Source of the DNA: Planctomycetaceae bacterium
GTDB taxonomy: Bacteria; Planctomycetota; Planctomycetia; Pirellulales; Thermoguttaceae
DNA length: 5,043 nt
Direction of reading: 5' to 3'
Assembly: GCA_031256755.1 (NCBI GenBank)
Contig: JAIRPZ010000286.1
Location: forward strand, 1 to 5,043
Shown: in pieces, positions 1 to 5,043 of the stretch
How the letters are laid out: every line of letters begins with the position of its first letter
Numbering within the stretch: the first letter of the stretch is position 1
The notes under the pieces: model-generated
Databases searched by the model: none
Told to the model about the DNA's origin: nothing
The model's input: the letters and a program-made list of their open reading frames with translations, nothing else
Translations under genes and position numbers: made by a program

Positions 1-175
1 TGGCGGCTGTCCATGTTTCCCACTCGCTCTTGTGGTCTGTCCAAGCGGTCGAACCGTTTCCGCCGCCGTTGTTTCCGTTGTTTTCTGCCGGTTCGCAGCC
101 CGCAAAGACGGCCGCGAGGCAGAGTAAAAGAGTTGCGAAAGCGTATTTCGCCGTTGTTATCCTGCGGGGAAATTT
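1..175 (-). CDS. Lipoprotein, N-terminal part, frame-disrupted and cut by the window edge
   Basis: On the minus strand the frame beginning with the AAA codon at 173-175 stays open for 58 codons to the window edge. It shows a textbook lipoprotein export signal: basic residues (KFPRR, then K at 10), a hydrophobic stretch YAFATLLLCLAAVFA (about residues 11-25), and a lipobox-like FAGC whose cysteine codon is at 95-97. After the cysteine comes a flexible Asn/Gly-rich linker (ENNGNNGGGNG), typical of a tether, and then a Trp-rich segment (WTDHKSEWETW) that I do not recognise. The mature protein would be lipid-anchored after signal peptidase II cleavage; its function is unknown. There is no ATG, GTG or TTG in this frame before the signal, and an in-frame TAA lies 5 codons before the poly-G run ends. 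The protein therefore seems to need the start at 288-290 plus a frame change at the G run. Phe at lipobox position -3 is less usual. The opposite-strand frame here has no comparable features. Confidence 0.62.
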
Positions 176-290
176 ACCCCCCCCCCAATGTGTTTAGTGT
201 GACGCTTGAAACGGCACAAACCGTTTTTTCCTTGCAGACGGCGGCAAAACCGTCAGGATTAGTGATGTTGTCTAATCGAATCTTACTCAT
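174..290 (-). CDS. 38-codon reading frame with strong ribosome site, upstream part of the lipoprotein gene or a leader peptide
   Basis: This frame starts at an ATG (288-290) placed 6 nt after a perfect AAGGAG and ends at a TAA (174-176) immediately after ten G. The product begins MSKIRLDNITNPDGF, contains two cysteines (residues 19 and 25), and ends NTLGGG. I do not recognise it. Its start signals are much better than expected by chance, so ribosomes probably begin here. Either it is the true 5' end of the lipoprotein gene and is joined to it by slippage at the G run, or it is a separate leader peptide. A signal peptide starting near residue 40 of the joined product would be unusually far from the N-terminus. 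That argues for a leader peptide, or for a downstream TTG start (codon 35) in a copy with nine G. Confidence 0.5.
   Translation of the reverse strand: MSKIRLDNITNPDGFAAVCKEKTVCAVSSVTLNTLGGG
177..186 (-). repeat. Homopolymeric tract of ten G (minus strand) at the frame junction
   Basis: Ten consecutive C on the + strand, read as G on the coding strand. On the minus strand the reading is TTG GGG GGG GGG TAA. With nine G, or with twelve, the frame would instead run through GGT AAA TTT into the lipoprotein signal sequence without a stop. Tracts of this length are prone to slipped-strand changes in replication and to sequencing miscalls. Confidence 0.95.
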
Positions 291-296
291 CGTTTT

Positions 297-302
297 CTCC
301 TT
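297..302 (-). promoter_or_regulatory. Ribosome binding site of the minus-strand leader/lipoprotein gene
   Basis: AAGGAG on the minus strand, 6 nt before the ATG at 288-290. It fits the anti-Shine-Dalgarno consensus perfectly at ideal spacing. It fixes the start of the 38-codon frame and shows that this strand is meant to be translated. Confidence 0.75.
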
Positions 303-313
303 AAAGGATTGTT

Positions 314-337
314 AAAAAATCACGCCGAAACGGCACA
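314..337 (-). promoter_or_regulatory. Short GC hairpin followed by six T in the minus-strand leader, possible attenuator
   Basis: Between the minus-strand promoter and its ribosome site lies GCCG-TTT-CGGC (324-334), which three G-U pairs could extend outward to 321-337. It is followed by one A and six T (314-319). The layout resembles a small intrinsic terminator in a 5' leader. The Watson-Crick stem is only 4 bp, so it may be too weak to act alone. Confidence 0.2.
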
Positions 338-339
338 CT

Positions 340-369
340 TTGCCCAAACGGCATCAACGATAGTAATAT
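340..369 (+). promoter_or_regulatory. Weak candidate promoter for smc
   Basis: TTGCCC (340-345), an 18-nt spacer and TAATAT (364-369) match four of six bases in each box. Transcription would start near 376 and leave a leader of about 100 nt before the smc ATG. The -10 box shares the AT-rich patch with the -10 box of the minus-strand promoter, so the two promoters would compete for the same DNA. Weak match; smc could also be read from elsewhere. Confidence 0.25.
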
Positions 370-392
370 ACATTGCAGAAAAGATTTGTCAA
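365..392 (-). promoter_or_regulatory. Sigma70-type promoter for the minus-strand lipoprotein gene
   Basis: On the minus strand a perfect -35 box TTGACA (387-392) is followed by a 16-nt spacer and the -10 box TATATT (365-370), five of six consensus bases. Transcription would begin near 358 and give a leader of about 68 nt before the ATG at 288-290. Position and strength fit the divergent gene well. This is a consensus match only. Confidence 0.55.
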
Positions 393-447
393 GAAACTCA
401 TCCAAAAAAATGTCCCGCATATCCTTCTTGACCCTTTCCGGCAAAAT

Positions 448-471
448 CGTTACCCTTCGGCGAAGGGAACG
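448..471 (+). promoter_or_regulatory. Hairpin enclosing the smc Shine-Dalgarno sequence
   Basis: CGTT (448-451) pairs with AACG (468-471), A452 is a bulge, CCCTTC (453-458) pairs with GAAGGG (462-467), and GGC (459-461) is the loop. The stem has ten Watson-Crick pairs. The 3' arm contains the purine-rich ribosome site GAAGGG (462-467), 7 nt before the ATG at 475. Folding would hide the site and reduce initiation. The pairing is seen directly in the sequence; a regulatory role is inference. Confidence 0.45.
462..467 (+). promoter_or_regulatory. Ribosome binding site of smc
   Basis: GAAGGG, 7 nt before the ATG at 475-477, supports that ATG as the smc start. The frame extends upstream to a TTG at 373, but the upstream residues do not belong to the conserved SMC N-terminus, which begins exactly at MLKSVEIIGFKSF. 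Confidence 0.6.
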
Positions 472-474
472 TCT

Positions 475-3400
475 ATGCTCAAATCTGTCGAAATCATCGG
501 ATTCAAGAGTTTTGCCGATCGGACTCGGTTCGAGTTCGGAGACGGCATTACCGCCATTGTCGGTCCGAACGGTTCCGGCAAATCCAATATCGTCGATGCC
601 GTCAAATGGGTTCTCGGCGAACAAAGCATGAAAAAACTCCGAAGTCAGGATGCGACCGATGTCATCTTTTCCGGTACGGTTTCCCGTCCGCCTGCCGGTG
701 CCGCCGAGGTCTCCCTGACCTTCGACAATGCGAAAAAAATCTTCAATATCGATGCGCCGGAAGTCCATTTTACCCGGCGGGTGTACCGCAGCGGCGAAGG
801 CGAATATCTGATCAACCGGCAAGCATCCCGCTTAAAATACTTCAAAGATTTATTAAGCGGCACCGGTCTCGGCACACAAGCGTACAGTATTATCGAACAG
901 GGACGAGTCGAATCGCTGCTGCAAACTTCCGCCGTGCAGCGGCGTGTGATCTTCGATGACGCGGCCGGTATCAGCCGCTTTAACGCCCAAAAACAGGAAA
1001 TTCAACGCCGGTATGAGCGGGTAAAAGCAAATCTTCTCCGTCTGGCCGATATTAAAAACGGCGTGGAACAACAACTGAAACATGCACGCGGTCAGGCAGG
1101 AAAAGCCCGTCAATATCAGCAGCATAAAGAACGTCTGCAAACACTCCGCATTGAATCGGCGCAGATCAAATACAGGCAGCAGCGGTTTTTGTACGAAAAA
1201 TTGCAGTCCGAAATTGCAGAACAAAACGAAGCCGCCGAAAAAAATGCCGCCGCTGTCAACGAAACGGAAAATAATCTTGCCGCCTTCAACGCCGATGTCG
1301 AACAAATCGACATTGAACTCCGCCGGTTTGAAAGCGGACTCGCCGCCGTCCGGCAAAAAATCGCCGGTGAAGAAAATACAATTGAATCGCAGTTTTTGCA
1401 GATTGACGAAATCGACCGGGAAATTGCCGGACACCGGCAGCAAATGACCGACTGGGCAAGCAAAAACGCCGGCATCGAAGAACAAATCCGCAAAATGAGC
1501 AGCGAATCAGACCGGCTCAAGCGGCAGACAGACGAAGCCGCAGAATCGTATCAAGCCTTGTCCCGGCAGGAATCCGTGCTTGCCGAAAAATGTCAGGAAC
1601 AGCAGCGGCTGCGGGATCATCTGCGGAAAGATATTGAAACAAAAAATAAGCAGAATGTCAAACTTGCCGGTGCGGTCAGCGGGTTGGAATCCCGTCTGAC
1701 GGCGTTGCAGGCAGCCGAAACCAATGATGCCGCAAAACTCGGCAAAATCGGCAAACAAAATGCCGACTGGCAGCGTCAATGCGAAGAACTGCACGATGCC
1801 GCCGGACAGTTGGAAAAAACCGTGCAGCAAAAAGCGGCACAATTAGAAGAAGCAAAAAAACGGAAACAGACACAGACAAAACAATTAACCGAATTAACAA
1901 AAAAGTTATCGTTACAAAAACAAAAACAGAGCGGTTTGAAAGAACGTTCCGCTCTGCTTGAAGAATTGATCCGCAAACACGAAGGCATCAGTCCGGGCGT
2001 GCGGGAAGTGCTGCTGCAATCCCGCGATCCGAAAAGTCCGTTCCGGCATGTTTTCGGTCTCGTTGCGGATTTGCTGATCGCCGACTATGATACCGCACCG
2101 CTGATCGATTTGGCACTCGGCGTGAATTCGCAGCACGTTGTCGTTTCGCCGGAAAAAGAACTCTTCCGGCATATCGAAAAAAATGCCGGTCAATTTGCCG
2201 GACGCGTCGGTTTTATCTGGCTTGATCCGACCGAACAGGAAGCGGCATGGATGAGCGATGCCGGTTTTGCCGGACGTGCCGGCGTGCTGGGGCGTGCCGA
2301 TCAATTTGTGCAGAACGAACCGAAATTTGATCATCTGGCAAAACGGCTGCTCGGCAGAATCTGGATTGTCAAAGACCTTGCGGCGGCACGGAAATTGTAC
2401 CGGGAAAGCGATGACCGGACAAGTTTTCTGACCGTTTCCGGGGAAATGCTCACACCGGACGGTTCGCTGATTGTCGGTCCGAAAAATACGGCAGGCGGTC
2501 TGATGACGCGGCGGAGCGAATTGCGGACACTCAACGAACAGATCGCGGCTCTTGATGCCGAAGTTTCTGAAACAGAAATGATTTCCATGCGCGCCGCTGA
2601 TGATGTCGGGACGAGCGAAACAGAAGTGGAAGAAGAAACACGGGAACATCAGAAAGCGGTGACGGAATATGAATCGGCTTACCTCAAACGGCAGCATGCA
2701 GAAGAACGTTACCGGCAGGGCGTGGAACAATATCACACTCTCGAATCGGAAATCGGAAAAATCAAAGAGCAAATTGTGCGGACGGAAGAAGAATTAAAGG
2801 AAACAAAAACGCAGCGGGAATCGCTGGACGAACAATTAGTGGCACTGGATATTCAATTCACCGAAAATACCCAAACGCTGGAAGAAGCGGAAAGAACGTA
2901 TCATGCTCACCGGAAACGGACAACCGATATGAAAGTGGAATGGGCGAAGAGCGGACACCGGCTGGAATCGCTGCATGAACAGATCCGGCAATTCGGCGAA
3001 CAGTTAACGGAACGGCAAACCATGCTGACGGAACACCGGCAGCGCAGCCGGACACTGATCGAACGCCGCGACAATACGCTGCTGGGAATTCTGCGGATAG
3101 AATCGGCATTAGCGGCGTTTTATCTGCAAAAAGAAGAGTTGTCGGCAGCGGCAGCGTCCGTTCATGAAAAACGGTCGGACATTGCTGCGCAGCGGACAAA
3201 ACTGCAAACAGAATTAAAACGGCAGCAGCATGAACTGCAAAAAATCCGCACGAAAATTCATACCGGACAAATAGAATCAGAGCGGTGTTCACAGGAACAA
3301 AAGCAAATCATCGACCGGATTCGGGAAGATTACGGCGCGGACATTACGGTCGGCGATCCGCAAACGGCAGACGAAAACATCGGCGATTACCAAAAAGAGA

Positions 3401-4059
3401 TCGAAGATTTACGCAGCAAATTATCGCGGCTCGGCAACGTGAATTTGGAAGCGATGGAAACGCTTGATCAATTGGAAAAACAGTATAAACATTATTCGGT
3501 TCAGTATGAGGACTGCATTTCCGCGATGAAGTTAACGGAAAAACTGATCGAAGACGTAGACAGGCAGAACAAGACGGCGTTTGAGGAAACGTTTAACGGG
3601 GTACGGAGTCATTTTCAGACGTTATTCCAAAAGTTATTCGGCGGCGGCAGTGCGGATTTGGTCTTGGATAATCCCGGCAATGTATTAGAGAGCGGCGTAG
3701 AAATTATTGCCAAACCGCCCGGTAAAGAATTGAAAAACGTGATGCTTCTTTCCGGCGGCGAAAAAACATTAACGTGCTTTGCGCTGCTGCTGGCATTCTT
3801 CCGGTTCAAACCGAATCCCGTCTGTATTTTAGACGAATGTGATGCGGCATTGGACGAAGGAAATGTCGACCGGTATAACAGCATGCTGAAAGAATTCGGC
3901 ATGGAAACGCAGTTTTTGATGATTACCCACAGCAAGAAGTCGATGGCGTTTGCGCAAACACTCTACGGCATTACGATGCAGGATGCAGGCGTATCGAAAT
4001 CGGTATCGGTTCGTTACGTTGATGTCGGCGACAACGGGGAAATCCTGAAAGCGGCGTAA
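475..4059 (+). CDS. smc: Chromosome segregation protein SMC
   Basis: Encodes 1194 residues, the usual length for bacterial SMC. SMC dimers form the ATP-driven core of the SMC-ScpAB complex that compacts and separates replicated chromosomes in the nucleoid. Visible in order: N-terminal ATPase head with Walker A GPNGSGKS (residues 30-37), arginine-finger candidate R56 in KKLR, Q-loop glutamine Q142 in YSIIEQGRVE, and DDAAGISRF (161-169); a long Glu/Lys/Gln-rich coiled coil (about 170-500); the hinge (about 503-672, from EGISPGV to SLIVGPKN); the returning coiled coil (about 675-975); and the C-terminal head with LGNVNLEAM (986-994), ABC signature LSGGEK (1092-1097), Walker B CILDE with catalytic E1121, D-loop DAALDE, and H-loop H1152 in ITHSKKSM. 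All catalytic elements are present, so the protein should be active. Walker B reads DECDAALDE, where many bacterial SMCs have DEVDAALD. Variants such as THSKKSM and GVSKSVSVRY point to Planctomycetota from memory. No scpA or scpB lies in the window, and smc appears to be transcribed alone. The later third uses more TTA leucine codons than the start. Confidence 0.98.
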   Translation: MLKSVEIIGFKSFADRTRFEFGDGITAIVGPNGSGKSNIVDAVKWVLGEQSMKKLRSQDATDVIFSGTVSRPPAGAAEVSLTFDNAKKIFNIDAPEVHFTRRVYRSGEGEYLINRQASRLKYFKDLLSGTGLGTQAYSIIEQGRVESLLQTSAVQRRVIFDDAAGISRFNAQKQEIQRRYERVKANLLRLADIKNGVEQQLKHARGQAGKARQYQQHKERLQTLRIESAQIKYRQQRFLYEKLQSEIAEQNEAAEKNAAAVNETENNLAAFNADVEQIDIELRRFESGLAAVRQKIAGEENTIESQFLQIDEIDREIAGHRQQMTDWASKNAGIEEQIRKMSSESDRLKRQTDEAAESYQALSRQESVLAEKCQEQQRLRDHLRKDIETKNKQNVKLAGAVSGLESRLTALQAAETNDAAKLGKIGKQNADWQRQCEELHDAAGQLEKTVQQKAAQLEEAKKRKQTQTKQLTELTKKLSLQKQKQSGLKERSALLEELIRKHEGISPGVREVLLQSRDPKSPFRHVFGLVADLLIADYDTAPLIDLALGVNSQHVVVSPEKELFRHIEKNAGQFAGRVGFIWLDPTEQEAAWMSDAGFAGRAGVLGRADQFVQNEPKFDHLAKRLLGRIWIVKDLAAARKLYRESDDRTSFLTVSGEMLTPDGSLIVGPKNTAGGLMTRRSELRTLNEQIAALDAEVSETEMISMRAADDVGTSETEVEEETREHQKAVTEYESAYLKRQHAEERYRQGVEQYHTLESEIGKIKEQIVRTEEELKETKTQRESLDEQLVALDIQFTENTQTLEEAERTYHAHRKRTTDMKVEWAKSGHRLESLHEQIRQFGEQLTERQTMLTEHRQRSRTLIERRDNTLLGILRIESALAAFYLQKEELSAAAASVHEKRSDIAAQRTKLQTELKRQQHELQKIRTKIHTGQIESERCSQEQKQIIDRIREDYGADITVGDPQTADENIGDYQKEIEDLRSKLSRLGNVNLEAMETLDQLEKQYKHYSVQYEDCISAMKLTEKLIEDVDRQNKTAFEETFNGVRSHFQTLFQKLFGGGSADLVLDNPGNVLESGVEIIAKPPGKELKNVMLLSGGEKTLTCFALLLAFFRFKPNPVCILDECDAALDEGNVDRYNSMLKEFGMETQFLMITHSKKSMAFAQTLYGITMQDAGVSKSVSVRYVDVGDNGEILKAA

Positions 4060-4088
4060 GGCAAGAAAAGCAGTCCGGTTGCGGAGTA

Positions 4089-5043
4089 TTACATTTGGCG
4101 AGAGTTTTGAGGTTTTGCTCTCAATTGTTCTCTCACTTCCCACAAAGTTCGCTCCTCCTTCTTCTTCAGACGTACAACCGTTCCCGCCATTCCCATCAGA
4201 AACGTCCAAACCTCCCCCAACGTCGCACTCCGAAAAACGTGTTTGTCTGCGCCGGACTCCTTGTCCTTCTCCCAATGCAGGCAATTCTCCGCCTCCCAAT
4301 GGCGAAGAATAGATTAGATTCCTGAAGGCGTATCTCTACGCGTCCCTTTTTTAGAGGCAAGTTTGTCGTCCGGCTTCCGTTCTTTGATGCCGGAAAAAAT
4401 TAACGGCAACTGTTCCAGCACCTTCTTGCTGTTCGACTTCACCTGAAAAATATAATCCCAATGATATTGATAAATCACTTCAAGCAGCGGACGCTGCCTA
4501 TAAACCGCATCGCCGATTAATATCTGTAATGCCGGCTCAAGTGGAAGTAACTCTTCCAGATGTTTCTTTAAACACTCCGGTTCATTGGTCTTATCGCCGT
4601 TCACCGACCAACTCACCAGACAGGTCTTGGTGGTTTATGCAAATACATTGAGCATTAAAATCGGATGGACGTTTCCGTCTTTCATCTGTTTCGCGGATTT
4701 ACCGTCAACGGCAGCAACGAGAACTTCGTCTTTTAACAGACCGTTCAGAAATGGAGCGAAGGCGTTTTGCAGGTCTTTGATAGAGATTCTTTTGAGGATT
4801 TCGGCGATGGTGTGGTCTGTCGGCACTCCGGTCTTTCGGAAGCGGAGAAAGGTTTCGAGTTCTTTTTTATGGAGTGCCGACCATCGTTTGATTTCGGCGA
4901 TAGTGGAGATGCCCGCCGGCAGCCAGAGGATGACAATGGCGATGACGGTGTGAAACGGGTGGGAGACACCGTGTTTTGACCGCGGGTCGGGGACGCGGCG
5001 GAGGCATTGCAGAAATCGGGCGGCGGCGGATGTTTCGGAAGAG
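4089..5043 (-). pseudogene. Decayed ISAs1/H-repeat-type DDE transposase
   Basis: Reading the minus strand from the right edge, one frame encodes three blocks of a DDE transposase. Block 1 (4638-5042) starts inside the DDE_Tnp_1-associated N-terminal domain (CLRRVPDPRSKHGVSHPF) and contains the first catalytic Asp in AAVDGKSAK (codon 4704-4706). An in-frame TAA (4635-4637) follows NVFA. Block 2 (4317-4634) continues TTKTCLVSWSVNGDKTNE and holds the second Asp in LIGDAVYRQR (4509-4511). A second TAA (4314-4316) follows DTPSGI. Block 3 (4092-4313) begins SILRHWEAENCLHWEKDK, with the catalytic Glu (4287-4289) in an E-x6-K arrangement, and runs through VWTFLMGMAG to a TAA at 4089-4091. Only about 75 residues separate the second Asp from the Glu, against about 130-150 in family members as I recall them, so an internal deletion near 4305-4335 is likely. 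No start codon occurs before the window edge, so the 5' end lies outside. Terminal inverted repeats cannot be identified with only one end in view. With two stops and a deletion it cannot make active enzyme. Confidence 0.88.

Noticed and set aside
13..315. Plus-strand 100-residue reading frame
   Set aside because: It is Arg/Ser/Pro-rich with no recognisable domain, has no good ribosome site, and lies opposite the minus-strand frames that have a promoter, ribosome site and lipoprotein signal.
428..456. TTGACC, 17-nt spacer, TACCCT as an smc promoter
   Set aside because: Transcription would start around 463, inside the ribosome site, and the -10 box is poor.
373..474. Extended SMC start at TTG 373
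   Set aside because: The extra 34 residues are not part of the conserved SMC N-terminus, and the ATG at 475 has its own ribosome site.
301..822. Minus-strand 173-residue reading frame, and similar long minus-strand frames at 853-1485 and 1912-2772
   Set aside because: They are antisense shadows of smc, with no known motifs and Phe/Arg/Cys-rich composition typical of complementary frames.
4328..4352. Hairpin GCGTA/TACGC followed by a T run as a plus-strand terminator
   Set aside because: The stem is only 5 bp, the T run comes several bases later, and the site lies within the transposase remnant about 270 bp after smc.
4635..4637. Reassigned TAA codon (alternative genetic code) to explain the readable transposase
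   Set aside because: smc ends normally at TAA and has no internal TAA, and the apparent internal deletion shows that the transposase is simply decayed.
4585..4953. Plus-strand 122-residue frame, and the frames at 4079-4312 and 4095-4325
   Set aside because: They lie opposite the transposase remnant, whose minus-strand frame shows family motifs throughout.

Overview
The window is dominated by one intact housekeeping gene, smc (475-4059, + strand), which encodes the 1194-residue chromosome-organising ATPase SMC. It is flanked on the left by the start of a divergent, frame-disrupted lipoprotein gene (minus strand, running off the left edge) and on the right by a decayed ISAs1/H-repeat-type transposase (minus strand, running off the right edge). 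No CRISPR array, tRNA or rRNA was seen.

Organism: the SMC sequence (YRSGEGEYLINRQ in the N-terminal head, THSKKSM and GVSKSVSVRY at the C-terminus) reads to me like a planctomycete SMC. The moderate GC content would fit a member of that phylum with a less GC-rich genome, for example a host- or gut-associated lineage. This comes from remembered family patterns, not from a search. smc ends in TAA, consistent with the standard bacterial code.

Left side (1-474): a strong sigma70-type promoter on the minus strand (TTGACA, 16 nt, TATATT, 365-392) and a canonical AAGGAG ribosome site (297-302) lead into an ATG at 288-290. The frame opened there ends after 38 codons at a TAA directly behind a run of ten G (C on the + strand, 177-186). 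Shifted by one base from that point, the sequence encodes a clear lipoprotein signal peptide with a lipobox cysteine and an Asn/Gly-rich linker, and no start codon of its own. This could be programmed +1 frameshifting, poly-G phase variation or a homopolymer sequencing error. The opposite direction carries smc. Its Shine-Dalgarno sequence lies inside a strong hairpin (448-471), which may limit translation.

Right side (4060-5043): smc and the transposase remnant converge tail to tail with 29 bp between stop codons. The remnant keeps one reading frame and all three D, D and E positions, but it has two in-frame TAA codons and seems to lack roughly 70-80 residues between the second D and the E. 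It is therefore a dead insertion-sequence copy.

I see no new multi-gene system. The most interesting signals are the poly-G/stop frame junction in the lipoprotein gene and the smc ribosome-site hairpin.
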